NCBI RefSeq assembly: GCF_018024495.1
Contig: NZ_CP071696.1
Span: 2,790,001 to 2,854,000 of the forward strand
DNA length: 64,000 bases
Source of the DNA: Agromyces archimandritae
Lineage (GTDB): Bacteria > Actinomycetota > Actinomycetes > Actinomycetales > Microbacteriaceae
Direction: 5' to 3'
Part shown: one piece after another, positions 1-7,609 of the stretch
Layout of the letters: the number at the start of each line of letters is the position of its first letter
How positions within the stretch are numbered: the stretch's first letter is position 1
Notes under the pieces: model-generated
Databases searched by the model: none
What the model was told of the DNA's origin: nothing
Seen by the model: the letters and a program-made list of their open reading frames with translations, nothing else
Translations under genes and position numbers: made by a program

Positions 1-384
1 GTGGTGCTCGCACCGACGACGGCGGCCTTCGTCACGCAACGTCAGCAGATCGCGAACCTCCATGCGGAGGTGCGCGCCCAGAAGACCGAGATCGCCCGGC
101 TGTCGGCCGAGCGGGAACGCTGGAACGATTCGACGTTCATCATGACCCAGGCCCGCGAGCGTCTCTACTACGTCAAACCCGGAGAGGTGAGCTATCTCGT
201 GATCGACGACCGCGCCCCGGCCGCCGCGACCGGCGCCGCCGATCCCGTCTCGACCGAGGTCGTCGAGACCGAAGGCGACTGGATGCGCACGATGCTCTCC
301 TCCGTCATGGTCGCCGGCCTCGCGCCCGAACCCGGTGCCGAACCCGACGCGGGCACCGCCCCCGCCGCCGGAGACCGCGAATGA
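1..384 (+). CDS. FtsB/DivIC-family septum formation initiator (5' end cut by window)
   Basis: Members of this family are small bitopic proteins of the divisome. They have one N-terminal membrane segment followed by a coiled coil. The visible 127 residues start within or just after the membrane segment and continue with a heptad-like stretch (about residues 14-40, rich in Gln, Glu, Arg and Leu). The family-typical YVKPGE motif lies at about residues 58-63, followed by an Ala/Pro/Glu-rich tail. No upstream sequence is available, so the gene probably begins before base 1 even though a GTG stands there. It overlaps the next gene by ATGA, which indicates translational coupling to the DUF501 gene. 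The order FtsB-like/DUF501/protease is common in actinobacteria as I recall it. The family call is fairly secure; the start is not known. Confidence 0.8.
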   Translation: MVLAPTTAAFVTQRQQIANLHAEVRAQKTEIARLSAERERWNDSTFIMTQARERLYYVKPGEVSYLVIDDRAPAAATGAADPVSTEVVETEGDWMRTMLSSVMVAGLAPEPGAEPDAGTAPAAGDRE

Positions 385-920
385 CCCGTCCCCCCTTCGA
401 CCCGCCGAGCGAGCGGGACCTCGCCGTGGTGTCCGCCCAGCTCGGCCGGCCGGCCCGCAACGTGCTCGGCATCGCCGCGCGCTGCGTCTGCGGCGCCCCG
501 ACCGTCGTCGCCACGGCGCCGCGCCTCGGCGACGGCACGCCGTTCCCGACCCTCTACTACCTCTCGCACCCCGCGGCGACGGCGGCCATGAGCCGGCTGG
601 AGGCCGAGCAGCTCATGCCCGCCTATGCGGCGCGCCTGGCCGACGATCCCGCGTTCGCGGAGGCGTACCTGCGGGCGCACGAGTCCTACCTGGCCGACCG
701 CGAGTCGATCGGCCATGTCGAGGAGATCGCGGGTATTTCGGCCGGCGGGATGCCGACGCGCGTCAAATGCCTGCACGCGCTCGTCGGCCACGCCCTCGCC
801 GCCGGCCCCGGGGTGAACCCGGTCGGCGACCTCGCCCTCGAGGCCTCCGACTGGAGCCCCGAGGTGTGCCGCTGCCCCGATTACGGGGTGGATGCGCCGG
901 CGGGCGGAGCCCGGGGATGA
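381..920 (+). CDS. DUF501 family protein
   Basis: This 179-residue protein belongs to the uncharacterised actinobacterial DUF501 family, usually found next to the FtsB-like division gene. Visible conserved features are Cys pairs (CVCG near residue 35, CRCPDYG near residue 168) that could bind a metal, a YYLSHP stretch near residue 56, and a central GGMPTRVKCLH motif. The ATG overlaps the stop of the upstream gene (ATGA). Its own stop overlaps the start of the downstream protease, so the three genes form one translationally coupled operon. The molecular function is not known. The family assignment comes from motif recognition and position. Confidence 0.82.
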   Translation: MTRPPFDPPSERDLAVVSAQLGRPARNVLGIAARCVCGAPTVVATAPRLGDGTPFPTLYYLSHPAATAAMSRLEAEQLMPAYAARLADDPAFAEAYLRAHESYLADRESIGHVEEIAGISAGGMPTRVKCLHALVGHALAAGPGVNPVGDLALEASDWSPEVCRCPDYGVDAPAGGARG

Positions 921-2242
921 CCGCCCGGCGGCGGCGGACGGCGATGCGCCTGGCGGCGTTCGCGGTCGCGGTCGCCGCGTTGCTCGCGCCGGGTGCGGCG
1001 GCGGCGGCCGTGCCGGCCCCTGCGCCGGTCGCGGCGGCTCCCGCGGCGGGCCGGGTCGGCACCGACATCGTGCGCGACTACGAGTACTGGCTCGGCGAGT
1101 ACGGCTTCACGACGGCGTGGAATTCCTCGCGCGGCGAGGGGCAGACGGTCGCCGTCATCGATACGGGCGTCGTCGGCAGCGTCGCCGAGCTCGACGGGGT
1201 CGTCGTCGACGGCACCGATGTCTCGGGCGTCGGCTCCTCCGACGGGCAGACGCCGGTGGGCGATCAGCCGGAACACGGCACGATGGTCGCATCCCTGCTC
1301 GCCGGCCGCGGGTCGGCGCCGGGCAGCGGGGTCATCGGCGTCGCCCCGGCCGCCAAGCTCCTGTCGATCTCGGTCGCATTCGGCCAGGACACGGGTTCGA
1401 CGGTCTCGACCGACGATCAGATCGCCGAAGCGGTGCGGTGGGCGGTCGACCATGGGGCCGATGTCATCAACATGTCGCTGACACGCAACACCCGGACCTG
1501 GCCCGAAAGCTGGGACGACGCCTTCGGCTACGCCTTCGCGAACGACGTCGTCGTGGTGGCGGCTGCCGGCAACCGCGGCAGCGGCACGACCGAGGTCGGT
1601 GCGCCGGCGACGATCCCGGGGGTGCTGGCCGTCGCCGGGGTCGACCGCGACAAGAACGCGAGCTTCGACGCCTCCTCCCAGGGCATCACGATCGGTGTCT
1701 CCGCTCCGAGCGAGAAGCTCGTCGGCGTGAAGCCCGACGGGCAGTACCTGCAGTGGGACGGCACGAGCGCGGCGACCCCGCTCGTCTCCGGGCTCGTCGC
1801 GCTCGTGCGCGCCGCCTACCCCGACCTCGACGCGAACAACGTCATCCAGCGCGTCATCGCCACCGCCGATCCGCGCGGCCATGACGTGCCGAGCCCGCTC
1901 TACGGCTACGGCATCATCGACCCGCCGGCGGCGCTGACCGAGCAGGTCGACTTCGTCCAGGCGAATCCGCTCGGGGACCTGGGGGAGTGGATCCGCATCC
2001 ACCGCAGGGCGGAGATCGAGCAGCCCGAGGCCACCGAGCAGCCGGAGGAGGAGGTCGTGCCGATCGCCGATCCGCCGCTTCCGAGGAACACGGCGACGCT
2101 CACGCTGTGGCCGACGCCCTGGACTCTGGCCTACATCACCCTGCCGCTCTCGATCGTCGCAGGGTTTGGTACGCTTGCAGCGCTGTTGGGCATCGGCGCC
2201 GTTCGGCACATCAGGCGGACTGCGCGCAGCGAGCGCCAGTGA
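917..2242 (+). CDS. S8-family subtilisin-like serine protease, mycosin-like, membrane-anchored
   Basis: The protein has 441 residues. It starts with a basic N-terminus and hydrophobic signal segment (about 1-32), then carries a subtilase domain with the full catalytic set: Asp82 in VIDTG, His120 in EHGTMVAS, Ser284 in GTSAATP, and oxyanion-hole Asn219 in AAGN. A Glu/Pro-rich linker (about 370-395) precedes a single C-terminal membrane helix (about 405-430) and a short basic tail. This is the mycosin layout of type VII secretion, but no ESX or EccCD genes are nearby. Proteases of this kind beside DUF501 seem to be a separate envelope lineage. The ATG at 917 overlaps the previous stop. The substrate is unknown. 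Confidence 0.85.
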   Translation: MTARRRRTAMRLAAFAVAVAALLAPGAAAAAVPAPAPVAAAPAAGRVGTDIVRDYEYWLGEYGFTTAWNSSRGEGQTVAVIDTGVVGSVAELDGVVVDGTDVSGVGSSDGQTPVGDQPEHGTMVASLLAGRGSAPGSGVIGVAPAAKLLSISVAFGQDTGSTVSTDDQIAEAVRWAVDHGADVINMSLTRNTRTWPESWDDAFGYAFANDVVVVAAAGNRGSGTTEVGAPATIPGVLAVAGVDRDKNASFDASSQGITIGVSAPSEKLVGVKPDGQYLQWDGTSAATPLVSGLVALVRAAYPDLDANNVIQRVIATADPRGHDVPSPLYGYGIIDPPAALTEQVDFVQANPLGDLGEWIRIHRRAEIEQPEATEQPEEEVVPIADPPLPRNTATLTLWPTPWTLAYITLPLSIVAGFGTLAALLGIGAVRHIRRTARSERQ

Positions 2243-2279
2243 TCGCAAGAGGTTTTTCACCCAAGGAGACAATTCAACC

Positions 2280-3623
2280 GTGCCCAGGATTCTGATCGTC
2301 GGCGGCGGATACGCAGGGTTCTACACTGCCTGGAAGCTCGAGAAGTGGCTGCGCGACGGCGAGGCGGAGGTCACCGTCGTCGACCCGTTGCCGTACATGA
2401 CCTACCAGCCGTTCCTCCCCGAGGTCGCCGCCGGGTCCATCGAGCCGCGCCATTCGGTCGTCGCCCAGCGCCGCCATCTGAAGAAGACGACCGTCATCAC
2501 GGCGAAGGTCACGGGTATCGACCACGCCGCCAAGACGGCGACGATCACGCCTCCGGTCGGCGAGCCGTACGCCTTCGACTACGACATCGTCGTGGTCACC
2601 GGCGGTGCGGTCTCGCGCACCTTCCCGATCCCGGGCGTCGCCGAGAACGCGATCGGCCTGAAGACGATCGAAGAGGCCGTCGCGATCCGCGACAAGGTCC
2701 TCACCAATTTCGACAAGGCCGCCCAGCTGCCCGCCGGCCCCGAGCGCGACCGGCTGCTGACCTTCGTGGTCGTCGGCGGCGGCTTCGCCGGCATCGAGGT
2801 CTTCGCCGAGCTCCGCTCCTTCGCGAGCTCGCTGCTGAAGCGCTACCCGCAGATCGCCTTCGAAGACACGCACTTCCACCTCATCGAGGCGATGGGGCGG
2901 ATCATGCCCGAGGTGTCGCTGCCCACGAGCCATTGGGTCATCAAGAACCTCGCCCAGCGCGGTGCCGAGATCCACCTCGAGACGCAGCTGACCAGCGCCG
3001 TCGACGGCCACCTCGAGCTCTCGACCGGCGAGACCCTCGACTCCGACCTCATCGTGTGGACGGCCGGCGTCATGGCCAACCCGGCGATCGTGCGCGGCAG
3101 CGACCTGCCCGTCGAGCAGCGCGGCCGTATCACCGTTCGCCCCGACCTCCGCGTCGGCGACGAGGACACGATCGTCGAGGACGCGTGGGCGGCCGGCGAC
3201 ATCGCCGCCGTGCCCGACCTCACCGGTGGCGGCGTCGGCGGCTTCTGCGTGCCGAACGCCCAGCACGCCGTGCGTCAGGGCAAGCTGCTCGCGAAGAACC
3301 TCGTCGCCGTGCTCCGCGGCGAGACCCCGAAGGACTACATCCACAAGAACATGGGCGCCGTCGCCGGCCTCGGCGTCGGCATCGGCGTCTTCCAGTCGGG
3401 CAAGTTCGCCATGAAGGGCCTCATCGCCTGGTTCGCCCACCGCGGCTACCACGGCCTGGCCATCCCGGGCTGGGAGCGCAAGTGGCGCGTGTTCTGGGGC
3501 TGGTGGAACAACTTCTGGCTCGGCCGCGACATCGTCTCGCTCGAGGCCGTGCAGACGCCCCGCGTCGCGTTCGAGACCTTCGCCGCCCGGCCCAAGCCGC
3601 CGGTCGACGCCGAAGCCAAGTAG
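2280..3623 (+). CDS. ndh: Type II NADH dehydrogenase (NAD(P)/FAD-dependent oxidoreductase)
   Basis: The 447-residue flavoprotein is of the NDH-2 type, which passes electrons from NADH to menaquinone at the cytoplasmic membrane without pumping protons. It has two Rossmann motifs: IVGGGYAG at residues 5-12 for FAD and VVGGGFAGIE at about residue 160 for NADH. An AAGDIAA segment near residue 305 is typical of the FAD-binding end. The C-terminal part is rich in Trp and aromatic residues and would supply the amphipathic membrane attachment. I chose the GTG at 2280 because AAGGAGA lies about 10 bases upstream. The gene is followed by an antiporter in the same direction 45 bases downstream, which suggests linked roles in membrane energetics. 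Confidence 0.9.
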   Translation: MPRILIVGGGYAGFYTAWKLEKWLRDGEAEVTVVDPLPYMTYQPFLPEVAAGSIEPRHSVVAQRRHLKKTTVITAKVTGIDHAAKTATITPPVGEPYAFDYDIVVVTGGAVSRTFPIPGVAENAIGLKTIEEAVAIRDKVLTNFDKAAQLPAGPERDRLLTFVVVGGGFAGIEVFAELRSFASSLLKRYPQIAFEDTHFHLIEAMGRIMPEVSLPTSHWVIKNLAQRGAEIHLETQLTSAVDGHLELSTGETLDSDLIVWTAGVMANPAIVRGSDLPVEQRGRITVRPDLRVGDEDTIVEDAWAAGDIAAVPDLTGGGVGGFCVPNAQHAVRQGKLLAKNLVAVLRGETPKDYIHKNMGAVAGLGVGIGVFQSGKFAMKGLIAWFAHRGYHGLAIPGWERKWRVFWGWWNNFWLGRDIVSLEAVQTPRVAFETFAARPKPPVDAEAK

Positions 3624-3668
3624 CACCCGGCCGTAGGCCGGTCGACCCCGTCGAGCCGAGGAGCGCGC

Positions 3669-5504
3669 ATGGAACCTCTTGCGCTCCTGCTCGTCGGGGT
3701 CGTCGGCGTCCTGGTGGTCGCCGCCGCGACCGTCGCCGGCAACCGCCTGCAGGTGGCGGCGCCGCTCCTGCTCGTCGTCGTCGGTGCGCTGATCAGCCTG
3801 GTGCCGGCCGTGCCCGAGTTCGTCCTCGACCCGGAGTGGATCCTCGCCGGCATCCTGCCGCCGCTGCTCTATTCGACGGCGGTCTCGATGCCGGCGATGG
3901 AGTTCCGGCGTGATTTCCGCACCATCGGCGGCCTCTCGGTGCTGCTCGTCGTCGTGAGTTCGCTCGTGCTCGGGCTGTTGTTCGACTGGCTCATCCCCGG
4001 TGTCGGCCTGGCCACCGGCATCGCCCTCGGGGCGATCGTGAGCCCGACGGATGCCGTGGCGACCCAGATCGCCAAACGCCTCGGCGTCTCGCCGCGGGCG
4101 ATCACGGTGCTCGAGGGCGAGAGCCTGCTGAACGATGCGACGGCCCTCGTGCTGCTCCGCACGGCGATCGCCGCCGCGGCGGCCGCCGTCTCGTTCTGGG
4201 AGGTCATCGGGCAGTTCGTCTACGCCGTCGCGATCGCCGTGGCGATCGGCCTCGTCGTCGGCTGGCTGAACCTCGTCGTCCGGCACCGGGTGCGCGACGC
4301 CGCGGTGAACACGGCGATCTCCTTCACCGTGCCCTTCCTCGCCGCGATCCCCGCCGAGGAGCTCGGTGCTTCCGGCCTCGTCGCCGCCGTCACCGCCGGC
4401 CTCGTCACGGGCAACGGCGCCGCGAGGTACCTGAGACCCGAGCACCGGATCTCGGATGCGCAGAACTGGCGCCTCGTCGAACTGCTGCTCGAGGGCGCGG
4501 TGTTCCTCGTCATGGGGCTCGAGATCCAGGCGCTCATCGACGATGTGCGCGAGGACCATTCGGGCGTCGGCTTCGCCGCCCTCCTCGCCCTCTTCGCTCT
4601 CGCGGGGGTGCTGCTCGTGCGGGCCGCCTACGTCGCCCCGCTCGTGTGGGGGCTCTCGCGCCGCTCGAAACGCGCGGCCGGGGAGCGGGAACGCCTCGAG
4701 CTGGCCGAGGAGCGCATCGACCGCTTCGAGGCCGCCCTCGAGGAGGGGAGCCTGCCGAAGGGCGGCGAGCGCCGTGCGTCGAAACGCGATATGAGCCGCA
4801 TCCGCGCACGCATCCGCCGCATGAGCGCCGATCTCGACTACCTCGAGGCCGCACCCCTCGGTTGGCGGGAGGGCACGATCGTCGTGTGGGCGGGCATGCG
4901 CGGAGCCGTCACGCTCGCGGCCGCGCAGACGCTGCCGACCGATACGCCGTCGCGTTCGCTCATGGTCCTCGTCGCCTTCTTCGTGGCCGCGGCGAGCCTG
5001 CTGCTGCAGGGCGGCACGCTGCCGTGGCTCGCACGCCGGCTCGGGCTGACCGGCGGCGGCATCGACGTCGGCGAGCGGGCGCGGTTGTCGGCCGAACTCG
5101 GAGCCGCCGCACGCGAGAAGCTCGACGAGTTCAGCGTCGACATCCGCGCGAAGCTCGCCGCCGCCGGCGGTCCGAAGCTTTCGCCCGAGAGCGAGGAAGC
5201 GGACGGCGAGGCGGCCGAGCACGAGACGGCCGGGCATGAGACGGGCGAGGGCAAGATGCCCGCCGCGCCTGCTGCGCGCCGGAGCCCGTCCGACGACGAG
5301 GCCACCCGCCAGGCCATGCAGCGCGTCCGCGAGGCCCGCCTCGCGGTGCTCGAGGCGCAGCGCGAGGCCCTGCACCGGGCCCGTCGCACGGGCGTCTACG
5401 GCTCGGAGACCCTCACCTGGGCGCTCAATTGGCTCGACGCCGAACAGATCAGCATCGAACTGCGCACCGAGGGCGCCGACGAATCCGGCGCAGCCCCGGC
5501 GTGA
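3669..5504 (+). CDS. Na+/H+ antiporter, CPA1 family
   Basis: The 611-residue protein has about 12 hydrophobic membrane segments in residues 1-445, then a long charged cytoplasmic tail. The CPA1/NhaP hallmark SPTDAVA sits near residue 120, followed by the ESLLNDATA motif near residue 152, which carries the ion-binding Asn-Asp pair. A large charged loop (about 330-395) interrupts the helices. The tail, from about 450 on, is rich in Glu, Ala and Arg and may regulate activity by pH or ion sensing. The ATG has GAGGAGCG upstream. It lies directly after ndh and before a tRNA gene. Ion specificity (Na+, K+ or Li+) cannot be read from the sequence. Confidence 0.88.
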   Translation: MEPLALLLVGVVGVLVVAAATVAGNRLQVAAPLLLVVVGALISLVPAVPEFVLDPEWILAGILPPLLYSTAVSMPAMEFRRDFRTIGGLSVLLVVVSSLVLGLLFDWLIPGVGLATGIALGAIVSPTDAVATQIAKRLGVSPRAITVLEGESLLNDATALVLLRTAIAAAAAAVSFWEVIGQFVYAVAIAVAIGLVVGWLNLVVRHRVRDAAVNTAISFTVPFLAAIPAEELGASGLVAAVTAGLVTGNGAARYLRPEHRISDAQNWRLVELLLEGAVFLVMGLEIQALIDDVREDHSGVGFAALLALFALAGVLLVRAAYVAPLVWGLSRRSKRAAGERERLELAEERIDRFEAALEEGSLPKGGERRASKRDMSRIRARIRRMSADLDYLEAAPLGWREGTIVVWAGMRGAVTLAAAQTLPTDTPSRSLMVLVAFFVAAASLLLQGGTLPWLARRLGLTGGGIDVGERARLSAELGAAAREKLDEFSVDIRAKLAAAGGPKLSPESEEADGEAAEHETAGHETGEGKMPAAPAARRSPSDDEATRQAMQRVREARLAVLEAQREALHRARRTGVYGSETLTWALNWLDAEQISIELRTEGADESGAAPA

Positions 5505-5527
5505 GCCGGCGGTAGGGTGGCCGAGCG

Positions 5528-5601
5528 GCTCCCGTAGCCCAATCGGCAGAGGCAGGCGACTTAAACTCGCTTCAGTCAGGGTTCGAATCCCTGCGGGAGC
5601 A
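5528..5601 (+). tRNA. tRNA with anticodon UAA (nominal tRNA-Leu) with short class I variable loop
   Basis: A complete cloverleaf folds. The acceptor arm GCTCCCG (5528-5534) pairs with CGGGAGC (5594-5600), A73 is the discriminator, and CC follows. The anticodon stem GGCGA/TCGCT holds the loop CTTAAAC, giving anticodon TAA. The T arm is CAGGG-TTCGAAT-CCCTG. The variable region is only five bases (TCAGT), for 74 nt in total. Bacterial tRNA-Leu is normally class II with a long variable arm, so the anticodon and the body do not match expectation. It would read UUA, a rare codon in this GC-rich genome. The amino acid identity is therefore uncertain. Confidence 0.85.
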
Positions 5602-5614
5602 CCTTCGACGGCCG

Positions 5615-5691
5615 CGGATGGGCGGGTGCGCGCGAAACCGTTCGCGTCGGTCGCGGGGTGGCGGTGACGGCCCCGGATGGGCGGGTGCGCG
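5615..5691. repeat. 18-bp direct repeat pair upstream of the TetR gene
   Basis: The sequence CGGATGGGCGGGTGCGCG occurs at 5615-5632 and again at 5674-5691, 59 bases apart, between the tRNA gene and the TetR gene. The spacer is GC-rich and without coding sequence. The copies could be binding sites or a small local duplication; nothing else shows a function. Confidence 0.6.
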
Positions 5692-5721
5692 ATCCGCGCG
5701 GTTCGTGCATACTGGTGCGAC

Positions 5722-5737
5722 TGGGACGATCGTCCCA
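5722..5737. promoter_or_regulatory. 16-bp perfect palindrome, probable TetR operator
   Basis: TGGGACGATCGTCCCA is a perfect inverted repeat centred about 27 bases upstream of the TetR-family ATG at 5757. TetR-family repressors typically bind palindromes of this size over their own promoters. It therefore probably autoregulates the whole TetR/MFS/aldolase/oxidase cassette. This is an inference from position and symmetry. Confidence 0.65.
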
Positions 5738-5756
5738 CTTGGGCGAAGGGGCACGG

Positions 5757-6356
5757 ATGGCGAGGATCCCGGCAGCCGAGCGCCGCACCGCGCTCGTGCA
5801 GGCGGCGCTCGGCGTCGTCGCCCGCGAGGGCATCTCGCACGCCACCACCCGGGCCATCGTCGCCGAGGCCGGCATGAGCCTCGCGAGCTTCCACTACGCC
5901 TTCGCGTCCCGCGACGAACTCATCGACGAGCTGATCGCCCACGTCGTGCAGGACGAACGCGAAGCCCTCCTCCTCCCCGAGTTCGCCGAGGGTCGCAGCC
6001 TCCCCGAGGTCGTCGAGGCCGGCTTCCGGGCCTACTTCGCCCACCTGCAGGCCGACCCCGGCCGCGAGCAGGCCATGCTCGAACTCACCTGGTACGCCCT
6101 CCGCTCGCCCGAGCGGCATCCGATCGCCCGGGAACAGTACGCCAGGTACGCCGAGATGGCCCGCGACGTGCTCGAGGCAGCGGCCCGGCGAACCGGCGCC
6201 CGCTGGCTCGCCCCCGTCGACACCGTCGCGTCCGTGCTCATCGCCCTCACCGACGGGCTCACCGTCACCTGGCTCGTCAACCGCGACGACGCCGCGGCCG
6301 AGGCATTCGTGCGTGCCGCATCCGACACCCTCACCCGAATGGCGGAGCTGCCATGA
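5757..6356 (+). CDS. TetR-family transcriptional regulator
   Basis: The 199-residue protein has a typical N-terminal TetR helix-turn-helix (about residues 8-55: VAREGISHATTRAIVAEAG followed by SLASFHYAFASRDEL), then an all-helical ligand-binding half. Its start follows a GAAGGGG ribosome site and a perfect 16-bp palindrome at 5722-5737 that is probably its operator. The stop overlaps the start of the MFS transporter gene by ATGA. It is therefore the first gene of a four-gene coupled operon and likely represses it until a ligand, perhaps a substrate of the transporter, is present. The ligand is unknown. Confidence 0.87.
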   Translation: MARIPAAERRTALVQAALGVVAREGISHATTRAIVAEAGMSLASFHYAFASRDELIDELIAHVVQDEREALLLPEFAEGRSLPEVVEAGFRAYFAHLQADPGREQAMLELTWYALRSPERHPIAREQYARYAEMARDVLEAAARRTGARWLAPVDTVASVLIALTDGLTVTWLVNRDDAAAEAFVRAASDTLTRMAELP

Positions 6357-7609
6357 CCCGCACAGCCCCCGCAGACCGTGCCCTGGCCGAACCCACACGC
6401 CCCGTCGGCGGGAAGTGGATGGCAGCGTTCGCGAGCGCCTGGCTCGGCATCTGGATGGCGCAGCTGACGCCGATCCAGCTGTTGCTGCCCGCGCAGATCG
6501 ATGCGCGCCTGCATCCCGAGCACTGGATCGACAGCGTCATGGCCTTCGGTGCGGTCTCGGGCATCGCGGCCGTGTTCATCCTCATCGCCTACCCGTTGAC
6601 GGGCGCGATCTCCGACCGCACCGCTTCGCGCTGGGGGCGGCGGCGGCCGTGGATCGCGATCGGCGCCCTCGTCTTCGCCGCCGCCCTGACCGCGCTCGGC
6701 GCCGCGACCGAGATCTGGCAGATCGGCATCGCCTGGGTCGCGGCGATGATCGGGTTCTGCATCACGACCGCCTCGCTCACGGCGACGATCTCGGACCAGG
6801 TGCCGGTCGCCCAGCGCGGCATCGTCTCGGGGTGGATGTCGGCGCCGCAGGCGGTCGGCATCATCGTGGGGCTGCTGCTGGTCACGACGGTGTTCACCGG
6901 CGTCTTCGCCGGGTATCTCGCGGTCGCCGTGCTGCTCATCCTCCTCGTCATCCCGTTCCTGCGGGTGCCGGACGCGCCCCTCGGCCGGGCCCGCGACCGG
7001 GTCACGGCCCGCGGCATCGTCCAGAGCCTGTGGATCAGTCCGCGCCGCTATCCCGATTTCGGCTGGACCCTCACGAGCCGCATCCTCGTCTCGATCAGCA
7101 ACGCGCTCGGCACGAGCCTGCTGCTGTACTTCCTGATGTTCGGTCTCGGCGATGCGCACGCCGAAGACGACCTCATCATCCTCACCCTCATCTACATGGT
7201 GTTCGTGATCCTCGCCTCGCTCGTCTTCGGCCGGCTCTCCGACCGGCTCGCCCGGCGCAAGGCCTTCGTCTTCCTCGCCTCGGGCCTGCAGGGCATCGCG
7301 GCCCTGCTGCTGGCCCTGGTGCCGGATCTCACGGTCGCGATGTGCGCCGCCGGGCTCCTCGGCCTCGGCTACGGATGCTTCCTCTCGGTGGATCAGGCCC
7401 TCGCCACGCAGGTGCTGCCCGATCCGGCCAGCCGCGGCAAGGACCTCGGCATCATGAACATCGCCACGGCCGTGCCCCAGGCGCTCGGTCCGCTGCTCGG
7501 GGCCGTCGCGGTCGCCGTGAGCGGCTCGTTCGCCCTCGTCTTCCTGCTGTCGGCGGTGCTCGCCTTCGCCGGTGCGATCGCGGTCTCGCGAGTGAGGAGT
7601 GTCGCCTGA
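6353..7609 (+). CDS. MFS transporter
   Basis: This 418-residue, very hydrophobic protein has about 12 predicted membrane helices. An MFS signature loop, SDRTASRWGRRRPWI, lies between helices 2 and 3 (about residues 85-100). The equivalent SDRLARRKAF loop occurs in the second half. The RWGRRRPWI form resembles the sugar-transporting branch (SLC45/GPH-like), but the substrate cannot be assigned. The ATG overlaps the TetR stop, and its own stop overlaps the next ATG (TGATG). Co-transcription with a PLP enzyme and a sugar-lactone oxidase suggests uptake or export of a small hydroxylated acid, sugar or amino acid. Confidence 0.85.
   Translation: MTRTAPADRALAEPTRPVGGKWMAAFASAWLGIWMAQLTPIQLLLPAQIDARLHPEHWIDSVMAFGAVSGIAAVFILIAYPLTGAISDRTASRWGRRRPWIAIGALVFAAALTALGAATEIWQIGIAWVAAMIGFCITTASLTATISDQVPVAQRGIVSGWMSAPQAVGIIVGLLLVTTVFTGVFAGYLAVAVLLILLVIPFLRVPDAPLGRARDRVTARGIVQSLWISPRRYPDFGWTLTSRILVSISNALGTSLLLYFLMFGLGDAHAEDDLIILTLIYMVFVILASLVFGRLSDRLARRKAFVFLASGLQGIAALLLALVPDLTVAMCAAGLLGLGYGCFLSVDQALATQVLPDPASRGKDLGIMNIATAVPQALGPLLGAVAVAVSGSFALVFLLSAVLAFAGAIAVSRVRSVA

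Noticed and set aside
917..2242. Type VII secretion locus
   Set aside because: Only the mycosin-like protease is present; no WXG100, EccB, EccC, EccD or EccE homologue is seen nearby.
2274..6398. A very long minus-strand open frame opposite ndh and the antiporter gene
   Set aside because: It is antisense to well-recognised genes, contains no known motif, and is what high third-position GC produces. The same holds for other long antisense frames in this window.
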